64,000 nucleotides of DNA from Brucella sp. BE17 (GCF_039545455.1 NZ_CP154467.1:1978501-2042500), one strand, 5' to 3'; shown: positions 9,637-20,161, numbered from the stretch's first letter. Translations and numbers: made by a program. Notes: a model not told the origin generated them from the sequence alone.

Positions 9637-12051
9637 ATGAAATTCACGCTTTCCTGGCTCAAGGACCATCTTGAAACAGACGCCACGCTCGATGAGATCG
9701 TTGAAAAGTTGACCGATATTGGCCTGGAAGTGGAAGAGGTCGATGACCGCGCCGCTTTCAAAGCCTTCAAGATCGCCAAGGTTTTGAGTGCCGCTCCACA
9801 TCCCGATGCCGACAAGTTACAGGTGCTCTCGGTTGATACGGGCGAGGGGCAGCCGGTTCAGGTCGTCTGCGGCGCGCCCAATGCGCGTGCTGGTCTTTAT
9901 GGCGTTCTGGGACGCCCGGGTGATTATGTGCCGGGCCTTGATGTGACGCTTGCGGTCGGCAAAATTCGCGGTGTCGAGAGCTTTGGCATGATGTGTTCCG
10001 AGCGCGAGCTGGAACTTTCTGACGAGCATAATGGCATTATCGATCTGCCCGACGATGCGCGGGTCGGCACGAGCTTTGCGAGCTACATGGGTCTGGATGA
10101 TCCGATCATCGATGTGGGTCTCACGCCCAACCGTTCCGATTGCACGGGCATTCGCGGTATTGCGCGCGATCTGGCAGCGAGCGGTCTTGGTACGCTAAAA
10201 CCACTTGCCGCTGAAGCCGTCAAAGGCGAAGGCGAGACGCCGGTAAAAGTCATCCTCGATCAGGGTGCGCAGAACCCGTTCTGTCTCGGTTTTGCGCTGC
10301 GTCTGGTCAAGGGCGTCAAGAACGGTCCCAGCCCCAAATGGATGCAACAGCGCCTAAAAGCTATCGGCCTGCGCCCGATCAATGCGCTGGTGGATATCAC
10401 CAATTACGTGACATTTGATCTCGGCCGTCCGCTGCATGTGTTCGATGCGGCCAAGGTCAAGGGCAACCTCACCGTGCGTGAAGCCCGCGAGGGCGAAACC
10501 ATTCTGGGTCTCGACCAGCGTGAGTATAAATTCAAGCCGGGCATGTATGTGATCGCCGATGATAATGGCCCTGAATCCATTGCCGGTATCATGGGCGGCG
10601 AACATTCGGGCTGTGACGAGAACACGGTGGATGTGCTGATCGAATCCGCCCTTTGGGACCCGCGCAGCATTGCCCGCACGGGCCGCGAGCTTGGTATCGT
10701 CACCGATGCACGTTATCGTTTCGAGCGCGGCGTTGATCCCGCAATGATGGTTCCGGGGGCGGAAATCGCCACAAAGCTCGTGCTGGAATTGTGCGGTGGC
10801 GAGCCGAGCGTTCTCGATGTGGTTGGTTATACCGCTCCAAGCTTGTGTGTGATTGACTTCCCCGTCTCTGAAGTTAAGCGCCTCACCGGCATCGATGTGC
10901 CTTATGACGTTTCGCTGGATATTTTGAAACGCCTTGGTTTTGGCGTCGAAGGGGACGGCGAAGTTATCAAGGCAACGGTGCCGACCTGGCGCAATGATGT
11001 CGAAGGCAAGGCCGACCTTGTCGAAGAAGTCATGCGTATTCATGGCATCAACCAGATCGCGCCCCAGCCTTTGCCCAATCACGGCGCGGTCAATGGCCGT
11101 ATTCTGACAACGTTGCAAATCCGCACGCGGCTTGCGCGTCGCACACTTGCCTCGCGCGGCATGATGGAAGCGGTGACCTATTCCTTCATTTCGCAAGCAC
11201 AAGCCAAGGCGTTTGGTGGTGGTGCGCCGGAACTGAAGCTTGCCAATCCAATTGCAGCCGACATGTCTGATATGCGCCCAAGTCTGCTTCCGGGCCTGCT
11301 TCTGGCCGCGCAACGCAATGCGGATCGCGGTTTTGGTGATACGGCATTGTTTGAAGTGTCGGGCATTTATGAAGGCGATACGCCGGAACAACAGCGTCGC
11401 GTGGCCGGTGGCATTCGTCGTGGCACGGCAGGCGTGGAAGGTTCGGGGCGTTTCTGGGCCAGCAATGCGGTACCCGTTGGCGTGTTCGATGCGAAGGCCG
11501 ATGCGATGGCCGCACTGGAAGCAGCAGGTGCGCCGGTTGATCGTGTCCAGATCGAAGCAGGTGGGCCGGAATGGTTGCATCCGGGGCGTTCTGGAACGCT
11601 GAAACTCGGTCCAAAGGTCGTGCTCGGCTATTTTGGCGAGTTTCATCCCGATACGCTGGAAGCGCTTGATGTGTCGGGAGCGTTATGCGGCTTTGAAGTC
11701 TATATCGATGCGATCCCTGAGCCGAAAGCCAAGAGCACCCGCACAAAACCGGCGCTCAGCCTGTCGCAGTTGCAGAGCCTCAAGCGCGATTATGCCTTCG
11801 TGGTTGATGATAGCGTGGAAGCTGGCAATGTCGTACGCGCCGTCTCGTCCGCCGACAAGAAGCTGATTGCCAGCGTTCAGGTCTTCGACATTTTCACCGG
11901 CGCTTCGCTCGGTGAAGGCAAAAAATCGGTTGCGGTCGAGGTTCTCATTCAGCCGCAGGATCGCACATTGACCGATGAAGATCTGGATGCACTTTCAAGC
12001 AAGATCATCGCCAGTGTCTTAAAGCAGACGGGCGGGACCTTGCGCGGGTGA
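9637..12051 (+). CDS. pheT: Phenylalanyl-tRNA synthetase beta subunit
   Basis: This 804-residue subunit provides tRNA binding, structure and editing of mischarged Tyr-tRNA-Phe. Domains in order: the EMAP-II-like tRNA-binding domain (about 40-150, with [15 protein letters not shown] and CGAPNARAG), the B3/B4 editing domain (about 210-400), the B5 domain (about 405-475), a catalytic-like domain, and the C-terminal ferredoxin-fold anticodon-binding domain (about 710-804, with [17 protein letters not shown]). Normal length. It is co-transcribed with pheS and ends at the terminator at 12071-12102. Confidence 0.97.
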   Translation: MKFTLSWLKDHLETDATLDEIVEKLTDIGLEVEEVDDRAAFKAFKIAKVLSAAPHPDADKLQVLSVDTGEGQPVQVVCGAPNARAGLYGVLGRPGDYVPGLDVTLAVGKIRGVESFGMMCSERELELSDEHNGIIDLPDDARVGTSFASYMGLDDPIIDVGLTPNRSDCTGIRGIARDLAASGLGTLKPLAAEAVKGEGETPVKVILDQGAQNPFCLGFALRLVKGVKNGPSPKWMQQRLKAIGLRPINALVDITNYVTFDLGRPLHVFDAAKVKGNLTVREAREGETILGLDQREYKFKPGMYVIADDNGPESIAGIMGGEHSGCDENTVDVLIESALWDPRSIARTGRELGIVTDARYRFERGVDPAMMVPGAEIATKLVLELCGGEPSVLDVVGYTAPSLCVIDFPVSEVKRLTGIDVPYDVSLDILKRLGFGVEGDGEVIKATVPTWRNDVEGKADLVEEVMRIHGINQIAPQPLPNHGAVNGRILTTLQIRTRLARRTLASRGMMEAVTYSFISQAQAKAFGGGAPELKLANPIAADMSDMRPSLLPGLLLAAQRNADRGFGDTALFEVSGIYEGDTPEQQRRVAGGIRRGTAGVEGSGRFWASNAVPVGVFDAKADAMAALEAAGAPVDRVQIEAGGPEWLHPGRSGTLKLGPKVVLGYFGEFHPDTLEALDVSGALCGFEVYIDAIPEPKAKSTRTKPALSLSQLQSLKRDYAFVVDDSVEAGNVVRAVSSADKKLIASVQVFDIFTGASLGEGKKSVAVEVLIQPQDRTLTDEDLDALSSKIIASVLKQTGGTLRG

Positions 12052-12070
12052 TTGCAAATTTGATGAAGTT

Positions 12071-12102
12071 AAAAACCCGCCATCTGGCGGGTTTTTATTT
12101 TG
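12071..12102 (+). terminator. Rho-independent terminator after pheT
   Basis: AAAAACCCGCC and GGCGGGTTTTT pair around ATCT and are followed by ATTTTG. It lies about 20 bp after the pheT stop. Confidence 0.9.
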
Positions 12103-12227
12103 TTCAAAAGAGTATGACCGCAATTTATATTTATTATGACGTGCTTAAATATATCCGGCTTGTTTTCCGTTAAATGTGAGCATTATATGGAAAAATCGTT
12201 CAATCATGAAACGCAAAGGCGGAGTGA

Positions 12228-13766
12228 ATGGCGCGAGGCAAAACTTCAGGCAGTGCAACGCAGGTTGAACCCTTAACAATTCAGGACATCAAGGTCATCG
12301 ATAACGTCAAGCTGAAGAAGGCGATCACCGCCGCAGCGCTTGGCAATGCGATGGAATGGTTCGATTTCGGTGTTTATGGCTTTGTCGCTTATGCTCTGGG
12401 GCAGGTGTTCTTTCCCAATGCCGCCCCCGGCATTCAGACGATCGCCGCCCTTGCGACATTTTCGGTGCCGTTTCTGGTGCGCCCGCTGGGCGGCCTTTTC
12501 TTTGGCGTCATGGGCGATAGGTTCGGGCGGCAAAAAGTACTTTCGCTCACCATCATCATCATGGCCGCAAGCACATTTTGCATCGGCCTGATCCCGTCTT
12601 ATGCAACGATCGGCATCTGGGCGCCGATCCTGCTTTTGATCTGCAAGCTCGTGCAGGGTTTTTCGGTGGGCGGTGAATATACGGGGGCTGCGATTTTCGT
12701 GGCCGAGTATGCGCCCGACCGCCGCCGCGGCTTTCTGGGGAGCTGGCTTGATTTCGGCTCTATTGCGGGCTTTGTCATGGGCGCGGGTCTGGTGGTGTTT
12801 TTAAGCACCATGATGGGTGAGGGCGATTTTCTCGACTGGGGTTGGCGCATTCCGTTCTATCTTGCTGCCCCCTTGGGTCTCATCGGGCTTTATCTTCGCC
12901 ATGCGGCGGAAGAAACACCTGCCTTCACACAGCAGCTGGAACGCATGGAGCAGGAAGATCAGGACGCGATCAAGGATCGCCCGATGGTTTCCTTTACGGA
13001 AATTGTCAGAAACTACTGGCGCGCTCTGTCGGTCTGCATAGGTATGGTTCTGGTCACCAACATCACCTATTATATGCTGCTCACCTATATGCCGACCTAT
13101 CTTTCGCAAAGCCTTGGCTATTCGGAGGATCACGGGGTGCTGATCATCATTGTGGTGATGATCGGTATGCTGTTCGTGCAGCCGGTGGTCGGCTTTTTAA
13201 GCGACAGGTTCGGACGAAGGCCATTTCTGCTCATCGGCAGTCTGGGGCTTTTGTTTCTGTCGCTGCCTGCGTTCCAGCTTGTGACGAGCGGCAATACGCC
13301 CAAAATTTTCTTAGGTCTGCTTTTGCTGGCGATTTTCCTCAACTGCCTGACCGGCGTGATGGCTTCCACTTTGCCAGCGCTGTTCCCGGCCCGTATACGC
13401 TATAGCGCCCTGGCTGCGGCCTTCAATATTTCGATCATCGTTGCCGGTCTGACACCGACGGTTGCTGCTTGGCTGGTCGAGACGACAAACAGCCTTTATG
13501 TGCCGGCTTATTATCTTATGGCTGCGTCGATTATCGGCCTGATTACCGCTTTCTTCCTCAGCGAAACGGCAAACAAGCCGCTTCGTGGTGACACGCCAAG
13601 TGCCTCCAATAAAAAGGAAGCCAAGCTGCTGCTCAGGGAAGCCTATGCGCATATCGAGGAGCGGGTGGAGGATATTGATGAAAAGATCGCATCACTTGAA
13701 AATGATATCGAGGCGTTGAAGACGCGCAGGCAGACGCTGGTGGACCGGCATCCGAAACTGACCTGA
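12228..13766 (+). CDS. proP: ProP-like osmolyte/proton symporter of the major facilitator superfamily
   Basis: This 512-residue inner-membrane protein has 12 predicted membrane segments of the metabolite/H+ symporter subfamily. It resembles enterobacterial ProP along the whole length, including GNAMEWFDFGVYGFVAYALG, GFSVGGEYTGA, GSWLDFGSIAGFV and SDRFGRRPF. The charged C-terminal tail (about 455-505) includes HIEERVEDIDEKIASLENDI, a heptad coiled coil like that of E. coli ProP, which tunes the osmolality at which the transporter activates. The likely substrates are proline, betaine and similar compatible solutes. GGAG precedes the ATG. It is a single-gene unit with its own terminator. Confidence 0.92.
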   Translation: MARGKTSGSATQVEPLTIQDIKVIDNVKLKKAITAAALGNAMEWFDFGVYGFVAYALGQVFFPNAAPGIQTIAALATFSVPFLVRPLGGLFFGVMGDRFGRQKVLSLTIIIMAASTFCIGLIPSYATIGIWAPILLLICKLVQGFSVGGEYTGAAIFVAEYAPDRRRGFLGSWLDFGSIAGFVMGAGLVVFLSTMMGEGDFLDWGWRIPFYLAAPLGLIGLYLRHAAEETPAFTQQLERMEQEDQDAIKDRPMVSFTEIVRNYWRALSVCIGMVLVTNITYYMLLTYMPTYLSQSLGYSEDHGVLIIIVVMIGMLFVQPVVGFLSDRFGRRPFLLIGSLGLLFLSLPAFQLVTSGNTPKIFLGLLLLAIFLNCLTGVMASTLPALFPARIRYSALAAAFNISIIVAGLTPTVAAWLVETTNSLYVPAYYLMAASIIGLITAFFLSETANKPLRGDTPSASNKKEAKLLLREAYAHIEERVEDIDEKIASLENDIEALKTRRQTLVDRHPKLT

Positions 13767-13787
13767 CAACGGCTTGGCAGTAGGCAT

Positions 13788-13820
13788 AAAAAAAGCCGGG
13801 TCATGCGCCCGGCTTTTTTT
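13788..13820. terminator. Bidirectional terminator between proP and the DUF3829 gene
   Basis: AAAAAAAGCCGGG and CCCGGCTTTTTTT pair around TCATGCG. The A and T runs on both sides let it serve the two converging genes. Confidence 0.92.
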
Positions 13821-13830
13821 GGTTTAAAAA

Positions 13831-14754
13831 TTATTCTTTCGAGAAGATTGTCGCGCTTTGCGACGTTGAAACCATCAGGTTGTAATCATTGACGATCCAC
13901 TGAAGATCCGAAGCCGCATTTCCTTTGCGGGCGTCGCCTTTGGTCTTGGTGAGCTTTTCCTGCAAGCCACGCAGCTTGCCGAGCAGGCTTGCCGGACGCG
14001 ATTCGAAAACGTGGAAGGAATTGGGGTTTTCGGTTGCGTAATCGTCCATTTCACGCACCGCACCCGCATAGGCATCCATGGCCTTTCCGAAAGCATCCAT
14101 ATCCACGACGGGCTTGTCATTATCGGGCAGCAGATCGATGACCGCATTGGCGCGTATCATGACATTGCGCACGTGCCAGCTGGCTTTTTTGCCATGCGTC
14201 TTTTCAAGGGCTGCGAGTTCGGCCAGATCAAGCTTGCCCTTCTCGACCGTCACCAGCGCATCAACGCGCTTGCGTTCTTTGAGGAAGTCGGGAGCGGCTT
14301 CCACAATCTGCTTGTGAAAGACTTTGGCTTCCGCGTATTTGTCGGACATATAGTCCTTGCGCTCGTAATATTTGTTGGCCTTTTCAATCACCGGCGCAAG
14401 CTTCTGGTAGGCGGCGATATAATTCACCATGGCCGCATCGAGTTCCGGTATTTTGGGATCGGCGGCAGTTGCTTCCTGCGCGGTCTCGATTTCCTTGCGC
14501 ACATCGTAGAGCGAGTAAAGACCGTAGACGATACGTTCCTTGCCGGTCGGGCCTTTTTTCATATTGACCCAGCTCTCGTAACGATTAAGCGATTCCGAGG
14601 CGCGAATGGTTCGGTTGAGAAGCGAGACATAGGCGTTCATCTTTTCGATGGCCGCATTGGTGTCGCTATCATCGGCTGTTTGAGCGAAAGATGCTGTCGG
14701 TATCAAAACCGCAACAAGGGAGAAGATCATCGCGCGTAGTGAATATCGTTTCAT
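13831..14754 (-). CDS. Exported DUF3829 (YiiG-like) protein
   Basis: This 307-residue protein has a Sec signal peptide (about 1-25, MKRYSLRAMIFSLVAVLIPT then ASFAQ). The mature part is mostly helical and matches the DUF3829/YiiG layout: a first helix KMNAYVSLLNRTIRASESLN, a tyrosine-rich centre with YYERKDYMSDKYAEAK, and a C-terminal helix ending in a conserved IVNDYNLMV segment. Enterobacterial YiiG is a lipoprotein; no lipobox is seen here, so this one is probably soluble in the periplasm. Function unknown. AAGGAAA precedes the ATG at 14754. Confidence 0.82.
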   Translation of the reverse strand: MKRYSLRAMIFSLVAVLIPTASFAQTADDSDTNAAIEKMNAYVSLLNRTIRASESLNRYESWVNMKKGPTGKERIVYGLYSLYDVRKEIETAQEATAADPKIPELDAAMVNYIAAYQKLAPVIEKANKYYERKDYMSDKYAEAKVFHKQIVEAAPDFLKERKRVDALVTVEKGKLDLAELAALEKTHGKKASWHVRNVMIRANAVIDLLPDNDKPVVDMDAFGKAMDAYAGAVREMDDYATENPNSFHVFESRPASLLGKLRGLQEKLTKTKGDARKGNAASDLQWIVNDYNLMVSTSQSATIFSKE

Positions 14755-14807
14755 GTTGGTTTCCTTTGAGGCCGGGATAGACAACTAGGCAAGCTTATTC
14801 TCTAAAC

Positions 14808-15389
14808 TCATTTTCTGGTGTTATCGGGCAACCATGTGCTGCCTTTATCGGTTGCATTGACGGGCAGCCAGTCGGCGCCCCGACGTTTGCGGATTACTGT
14901 AATCAGCGTCACCAGCAGGCTGAGCACGACGATATATTCCACGAAACGGAAGGGCATCACGAGCCAACCGCTGATCGAGCGTTCGATGGCACTGTAAAGA
15001 TTGACGATCTGAAATTCGTAATTCACGCCGGTGCTGCCGCCGCCATGGCTGACGATCTCGCGAATGTTGAGATGGCTACCGTTGCTGCCAAACAGCCAGA
15101 CCAGTGGCTGATTATAGATCGGATTGCCGCGTGAATCGACGCACATGCCGATAAACGAGAAGAAGGAAATCATGATGGCAGCGGCTTCCGGTTTGAGCCA
15201 GTCGATTTTTGTGCGCCAGAAGACAATCGAGAAAATCATGAGCAGGATAATACTCGCGACACCATCGATAAAAATCACCCCATAAGCGCCATATATGAAC
15301 GCAAGGCCAATGAGGCCGAAGCCAGCTACCACCAGGGCTGCGATGGCGAATATGCCAAGCACTTTTTTGACAGAAGATGTTTTTTGCAT
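14808..15389 (-). CDS. Hypothetical integral membrane protein
   Basis: A 193-residue protein (start chosen at MQKTSSVKK, 15389; a start at 15425 adds 12 residues) that I do not recognise. It has three or four hydrophobic segments: about 8-32 (VLGIFAIAALVVAGFGLIGL), 36-57, a weaker one near 70-85, and one near 150-170 (FRFVEYIVVLSLLVTLITVI). Between the last two is a polar loop with a GSNGSHLN stretch, probably periplasmic. The C terminus is basic and polar. It lies 53 bp upstream of the DUF3829 gene in the same orientation, so the two may form an operon. Confidence 0.7.
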   Translation of the reverse strand: MQKTSSVKKVLGIFAIAALVVAGFGLIGLAFIYGAYGVIFIDGVASIILLMIFSIVFWRTKIDWLKPEAAAIMISFFSFIGMCVDSRGNPIYNQPLVWLFGSNGSHLNIREIVSHGGGSTGVNYEFQIVNLYSAIERSISGWLVMPFRFVEYIVVLSLLVTLITVIRKRRGADWLPVNATDKGSTWLPDNTRK

Positions 15390-15423
15390 GAGAAGGCAAA
15401 AAGCATGACACTGTTTGAATGAC

Positions 15424-15456
15424 AAGCCATATCAGCCATGACTGATATCGCGGCTT
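15424..15456. promoter_or_regulatory. Operator-like inverted repeat between divergent genes
   Basis: AAGCC-ATATCAG, a 6-base centre and CTGATAT-CGC-GGCTT form nested arms in the 186-bp gap between the membrane protein gene (minus) and the oxidoreductase gene (plus). It has no T-run after it on either strand that would fit a terminator for a gene reading into it. Confidence 0.45.
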
Positions 15457-15575
15457 TTCACGTATCATTTCTGTTTGAAGCAAACTGTCTAGTGGTGTGT
15501 CGTGCTATCGACGGATAACGTGAAAATCCGATAGGAATAGCCGGTTTGACGGCAAATCTTGATGAAGGGAACGGC

Positions 15576-16562
15576 ATGTTTCGTTGGGGCATTCTTTCGA
15601 CCGCAAAAATTGGCGTCACACAGGTCATTCCTGCGCTCGCAGCCTCTGATAATGGCGTCGTTCATGCCATTGCCAGCCGAGATGCGGCGCGTGCGCGTAT
15701 GGTGGCGGACCGTTTTGGCGCGCCACTGGCCTTTGGTTCCTATGAAGAATTGCTGGCCAGTGACGAAGTAGATGGTGTCTATATTCCGCTTCCGACAGCG
15801 CAGCACGTCGAATGGACGCTGAAAGCAGCGCAAGCGGGCAAGCATGTGCTGTGCGAAAAGCCGATTGCGCTGAACGCCGAAGATATCGACCAGCTGATTG
15901 CGGCGCGCGACCAGCATAAGGTTGTGATCGCTGAAGCTTTTATGGTCTTCTACCATCCGCAATGGATCAAGCTGCGTTATCTTCTGGCAGAAGGTGCCAT
16001 TGGAACCCTCCGCCATGTGCAGGGTGCATTTTCCTATTTCAATGTCGATCCCGGTAATATGCGCAACCAGCCTGAACTTGGCGGCGGCGCGCTCCCCGAT
16101 ATTGGCGTCTATCCGACCGTCGTCACACGCATGGTGACAGGCAAGGAGCCACTTTCGGTTCGAGCTTCGGTCGAATACGATCCAAAGTTCGGTACTGACC
16201 GCTATGCAAATGTCGCAGCGCGCTTCGATGGTTTTGATTTAACCTTCTATGTGGCAACCCAGCTTGCAGCACGCCAGGCAATGGTTTTCCACGGCGACAA
16301 GGGCTTTATCGAGGTTCACGCACCCTTTAATACGGGCAAATATGACCATGGCCGCATCACGCTGCATGATGTCGGACACAATCAGACGAGCGAATGGTCT
16401 TTTGGCGATGAAAACCACTATAAGCTTCAGGCCGAGAATTTTGTGCGCGCCACAAAGGGAGAAGGCGTGGCACTGTTTTCGCTGGAGAACTCCAGAGCCA
16501 ATCAGCGCTTTATCGATGCAATTTATCGTGCCAGAAAGGATGGTGGTTCCGTGGATGTGTAA
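15576..16562 (+). CDS. Gfo/Idh/MocA family NAD(P)-dependent oxidoreductase
   Basis: A 328-residue sugar- or polyol-type dehydrogenase. The N-terminal Rossmann domain begins FRWGILSTAKIG, with an acidic/basic turn AIASRDAARA near residues 31-40. CEKPIA at 93-98 carries the conserved catalytic Lys (K95) of the EKP motif. The C-terminal alpha/beta domain includes GGGALPDIGVY, which matches the GGG-x(n)-D-x-G-x-H substrate motif with Y in the last position, as in the dimeric dihydrodiol dehydrogenase-like branch. Substrate unknown. GAAGGGA precedes the ATG at 15576. Confidence 0.88.
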   Translation: MFRWGILSTAKIGVTQVIPALAASDNGVVHAIASRDAARARMVADRFGAPLAFGSYEELLASDEVDGVYIPLPTAQHVEWTLKAAQAGKHVLCEKPIALNAEDIDQLIAARDQHKVVIAEAFMVFYHPQWIKLRYLLAEGAIGTLRHVQGAFSYFNVDPGNMRNQPELGGGALPDIGVYPTVVTRMVTGKEPLSVRASVEYDPKFGTDRYANVAARFDGFDLTFYVATQLAARQAMVFHGDKGFIEVHAPFNTGKYDHGRITLHDVGHNQTSEWSFGDENHYKLQAENFVRATKGEGVALFSLENSRANQRFIDAIYRARKDGGSVDV

Positions 16563-16883
16563 GGTCTGGTTCCGCCATCCTGTAAAAACGACGGGGCAGG
16601 AATTTATGCCCGTTTATCTGTTGTGACTTGCAGTAAAAATTTGCCTTTCTTATATACGCCACGCAAAGGGCTTTGATTATAGGCTGGAGCGTCTTGAAAA
16701 TGGCTTCAGAAATCACACCTTGAAGCGAGCCCAGCCTTGAGAAAGGTTTGGCCTTGTTATAGGCCAGCGTGAACAGGCCCAGCCTGTTTAGGCCCCGGTC
16801 TGTTTGGGCATTGTGAAAACCGATGGGAGCCGCCCATGGAACGCTCGGTAGAGGTCCTGGCGGTTTGCTGAATGGAGAGAAAT
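16563..16883 (+). other. Intergenic region and long dnaK leader
   Basis: A 321-bp gap. It holds the RpoH promoter at 16627-16655, followed by about 220 bp of untranslated leader. The leader is rich in short GGCC/AGCC hairpins, such as ACAGG-CCCAG-CCTGT near 16774-16788. No supported gene is seen in it. Confidence 0.6.
16627..16655 (+). promoter_or_regulatory. RpoH (sigma-32) heat-shock promoter of dnaK
   Basis: CTTG at 16627-16630 and CTTATAT at 16649-16655 are separated by 18 bases. This is an exact match to the alphaproteobacterial heat-shock consensus CTTG-N17/18-CYTATNT. Confidence 0.8.
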
Positions 16884-18794
16884 ATGGCTAAAGTTATTGG
16901 TATCGATCTGGGAACGACCAACTCCTGCGTCGCCGTTATGGACGGCAAGAGCGCGAAGGTCATCGAGAATGCCGAAGGCGCGCGCACGACGCCTTCCATT
17001 ATTGCTTTTTCGGAAAGTGACGAGCGCCTCGCCGGTCAGCCTGCGAAGCGTCAGGCCGTTACCAATCCGGAAGGCACTCTGTTTGCCATCAAGCGCCTGA
17101 TCGGTCGCCGTTTCGACGATCCGATGGTGCAGAAGGATAAGGACCTCGTCCCTTACAATATCGTCAAGGGCGACAATGGCGATGCCTGGGTCGAAGTCCA
17201 CGGCAAGAAATATTCCCCCTCGCAGGTCTCTGCGATGATCCTTCAGAAGATGAAGGAAACGGCTGAATCCTATCTCGGCGAAACCGTGACGCAGGCCGTC
17301 ATTACGGTTCCCGCATATTTCAATGACGCTCAGCGTCAGGCCACCAAGGATGCCGGCAAGATTGCCGGCCTTGAAGTGCTGCGCATCATCAACGAACCAA
17401 CGGCAGCAGCCCTTGCCTATGGTCTCGACAAGAGCGAAGGCAAGACCATTGCGGTTTATGACCTTGGCGGCGGTACTTTCGACGTGTCGGTTCTCGAAAT
17501 CGGCGATGGCGTCTTTGAAGTGAAGTCGACCAATGGTGACACTTTCCTTGGCGGCGAAGATTTTGACATGCGTCTGGTCGAATATCTGATTGCCGAGTTC
17601 AAGAAGGAAAGCGGCATCGACCTTAAGAGCGACAAACTTGCTCTGCAGCGCCTCAAGGAAGCCGCAGAAAAGGCCAAGATCGAATTGTCGTCGGCGCAGC
17701 AGACCGAAGTCAACCTGCCCTTCATCACAGCGGACGCAACCGGTCCAAAGCACCTTGCGATCAAGCTGTCGCGTGCCAAGTTCGAGAGCCTTGTCGATGA
17801 TTTCGTCAAGCGCACGATCGAGCCTTGCAAGGCAGCACTCAAGGATGCAGGCATCAAGGCTGGCGAAATCGACGAAGTGGTTCTGGTCGGCGGCATGACC
17901 CGCATGCCCAAGATTCAGGAAGTCGTAAAGCAGTTCTTCGGCAAGGAGCCGCACAAGGGTGTGAACCCGGATGAAGTGGTCGCCATGGGCGCGGCCATTC
18001 AGGGCGGCGTGTTGCAGGGCGACGTCAAGGACGTGCTGCTTCTCGACGTAACGCCTCTGTCGCTCGGCATCGAAACACTGGGTGGCGTGTTCACGCGTCT
18101 TATCGACCGCAACACGACGATCCCGACCAAGAAGTCGCAGACCTTCTCCACCGCTGAGGATAATCAGTCGGCTGTGACGATCCGCGTCTTCCAGGGCGAG
18201 CGTGAAATGGCTGCCGACAACAAGAGCCTCGGCCAGTTCGACCTCGTCGGTATTCCGCCCGCACCGCGCGGCGTGCCGCAGATCGAAGTCACCTTCGACA
18301 TCGATGCCAACGGTATCGTCAACGTGTCGGCCAAGGACAAGGGTACTGGAAAGGAACACCAGATCCGCATTCAGGCCTCTGGCGGTCTTTCGGATGCCGA
18401 CATCGATCAGATGGTCAAGGATGCCGAAGCCAACGCCGAAGCCGACAAGCAGCGCCGTGAAGCGGTCGAAGCCAAGAACCAGGGTGAAAGCCTTGTTCAT
18501 TCGTCCGAAAAGTCGCTTGCTGAATATGGCGACAAGGTATCGGCTGATGACAAGAAGGCTATCGAAGACGCGATTGCAGCACTGAAGACTTCGCTCGAAG
18601 GCGACGATGCCGAAGATATCAAGGCCAAGTCGCAAACCCTTGCCGAAGCTTCTATGAAGCTTGGTCAGGCCATGTACGAAGCAGCACAGGCTGCGGAAGA
18701 ACAAGGCGCTGAAGGTGGCGAGCAGTCCGCTTCAAGCGACGATGTTGTCGATGCCGATTACGAAGAAATCGACGACGACAAGAAGAAGTCGTAA
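16884..18794 (+). CDS. dnaK: Chaperone DnaK (Hsp70)
   Basis: A 636-residue Hsp70. The ATPase domain (about 1-385) has the phosphate loops [12 protein letters not shown] and [13 protein letters not shown], and the [10 protein letters not shown] segment. The flexible linker [13 protein letters not shown] leads to the substrate-binding domain. The C terminus is acidic and ends with [14 protein letters not shown], like the EEVD-type tail for DnaJ and client binding. GGAGAG precedes the ATG at 16884; a start at 16872 would add MERN. It is controlled by the RpoH promoter and followed by a terminator before dnaJ. Confidence 0.98.
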   Translation: MAKVIGIDLGTTNSCVAVMDGKSAKVIENAEGARTTPSIIAFSESDERLAGQPAKRQAVTNPEGTLFAIKRLIGRRFDDPMVQKDKDLVPYNIVKGDNGDAWVEVHGKKYSPSQVSAMILQKMKETAESYLGETVTQAVITVPAYFNDAQRQATKDAGKIAGLEVLRIINEPTAAALAYGLDKSEGKTIAVYDLGGGTFDVSVLEIGDGVFEVKSTNGDTFLGGEDFDMRLVEYLIAEFKKESGIDLKSDKLALQRLKEAAEKAKIELSSAQQTEVNLPFITADATGPKHLAIKLSRAKFESLVDDFVKRTIEPCKAALKDAGIKAGEIDEVVLVGGMTRMPKIQEVVKQFFGKEPHKGVNPDEVVAMGAAIQGGVLQGDVKDVLLLDVTPLSLGIETLGGVFTRLIDRNTTIPTKKSQTFSTAEDNQSAVTIRVFQGEREMAADNKSLGQFDLVGIPPAPRGVPQIEVTFDIDANGIVNVSAKDKGTGKEHQIRIQASGGLSDADIDQMVKDAEANAEADKQRREAVEAKNQGESLVHSSEKSLAEYGDKVSADDKKAIEDAIAALKTSLEGDDAEDIKAKSQTLAEASMKLGQAMYEAAQAAEEQGAEGGEQSASSDDVVDADYEEIDDDKKKS

Positions 18795-18810
18795 TTTCTG
18801 TCACTGATGT

Positions 18811-18841
18811 AAAAGCCCGGCTTCTATAGGCCGGGCTTTTG
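18811..18841 (+). terminator. Rho-independent terminator between dnaK and dnaJ
   Basis: AAAAGCCCGG and CCGGGCTTTT pair around CTTCTATAGG. Its position suggests that dnaJ is made at a lower level by read-through or from its own promoter. Confidence 0.85.
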
Positions 18842-18915
18842 CCAGTTTCGACAATATAACAAGAATAAGATGGCTCCGGTTGGGAGTCCGGTCCAGCCGC
18901 CGGGGTAACGGACAT

Positions 18916-20052
18916 ATGAAGATCGATTATTACGAATCATTGGGCGTTGAGAGAACAGCGGATGACAAGACGCTGAAATCGGCTTTCCGCAAGCTCGCCA
19001 TGCAATATCATCCGGATAGAAATCCGGATAATCCTGAAGCCGAGCGCAAGTTCAAGGAAATCGGTGAAGCTTACGAAACGCTGAAAGACCCGCAGAAGCG
19101 CGCAGCCTATGACCGCTTTGGCCACGCCGCCTTTGAAAATGGCGGTATGGGCAATGGTTTCGGCGGAGGCGGCTTTGGCGGTGCGGGTGGTTTCTCCGAT
19201 ATTTTCGAGGATATCTTTGGCGAGATGATGGGTGGCGGTCGTCGCCGCTCCAGCGGCGGTCGCGAACGTGGTGCCGATCTACGCTATAATATGGAAGTGA
19301 CGCTCGAAGAAGCCTATGCTGGCAAGACCGCGCAGATCAGGGTTCCGACCTCCATCACCTGCGATGAATGTTCGGGGTCGGGTGCAAAGGCCGGATCGCA
19401 GCCCGTCACCTGTAGCATGTGCTCAGGCTCTGGACGTGTGCGTGCAGCACAAGGCTTTTTCTCGGTCGAGCGCACCTGCCCCACCTGTAACGGTCGTGGA
19501 CAGATTATCAAGGATCCATGCGGCAAGTGCCATGGTCAGGGCCGGGTGACGGAAGAGCGTTCGCTCTCGGTCAATATTCCAGCTGGTATCGAGGATGGAA
19601 CGCGGATTCGTCTGGCCGGTGAAGGCGAGGCAGGATTGCGTGGCGGCCCATCGGGCGATCTCTATATTTTCCTCTCGGTCAGGCCACATGAGTTTTTCCA
19701 GCGCGATGGTTCCGATCTTTATTGCAAGGTGCCGATTTCGATGACCACGGCGGCTCTTGGCGGCCAGTTTGAGGTCTCGACGCTCGATGCGACACAGACG
19801 CGCGTCAAGGTTCCTGAAGGCACGCAGAACGGCAAGCAGTTCCGACTTAGGGGCAAGGGCATGCCGGTTCTGCGCCAGCAGGTGACGGGCGATCTCTATA
19901 TTCAGATCGATATCGAGACACCGCAGAACCTCACCAAGCGTCAGCGCGAGTTGCTGGAGGAGTTCGAGCAACTTTCGTCCAAGGAGAACAGCCCAAAGTC
20001 GGCCGGGTTCTTCTCGCGGATGAAAGAGTTTTTCGAAGGAATAGGGGAATAA
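18916..20052 (+). CDS. dnaJ: Chaperone DnaJ (Hsp40)
   Basis: A 378-residue type I J protein that stimulates the ATPase of DnaK. The J domain (1-70) has HPD at 32-34. A Gly/Phe-rich region (about 78-105) follows. The zinc-binding domain has the four motifs [24 protein letters not shown] and CGKCHGQG (about 150-215). The C-terminal substrate domain is complete. The ATG at 18916 is preferred because MKIDYYE is the usual N terminus; the frame opens further upstream at 18880. A terminator follows immediately. Confidence 0.98.
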   Translation: MKIDYYESLGVERTADDKTLKSAFRKLAMQYHPDRNPDNPEAERKFKEIGEAYETLKDPQKRAAYDRFGHAAFENGGMGNGFGGGGFGGAGGFSDIFEDIFGEMMGGGRRRSSGGRERGADLRYNMEVTLEEAYAGKTAQIRVPTSITCDECSGSGAKAGSQPVTCSMCSGSGRVRAAQGFFSVERTCPTCNGRGQIIKDPCGKCHGQGRVTEERSLSVNIPAGIEDGTRIRLAGEGEAGLRGGPSGDLYIFLSVRPHEFFQRDGSDLYCKVPISMTTAALGGQFEVSTLDATQTRVKVPEGTQNGKQFRLRGKGMPVLRQQVTGDLYIQIDIETPQNLTKRQRELLEEFEQLSSKENSPKSAGFFSRMKEFFEGIGE

Positions 20053-20082
20053 AAAAGGGAGCCTTTGGGCTCCCTTTTTTCT
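20051..20082 (+). terminator. Rho-independent terminator after dnaJ
   Basis: AAAAAAGGGAGCC and GGCTCCCTTTTTT pair around TTTG, directly after the dnaJ stop codon. Confidence 0.92.
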
Positions 20083-20161
20083 GTTTCTGCTATTCCTTGC
20101 TTGCTTCATTGCTTTGAAGCGGCATAAACTTGTTCGATAACGACAAACGGGAGCAGCGAGA

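Noticed and set aside
10354-11646. 430-codon minus-strand frame opposite pheT
   Set aside because: Antisense shadow of pheT; His/Arg/Thr-rich composition without domains.
16788-18704. 638-codon minus-strand frame opposite dnaK
   Set aside because: It mirrors dnaK codon structure (a long antisense frame is common with this codon bias) and encodes no recognisable domain.
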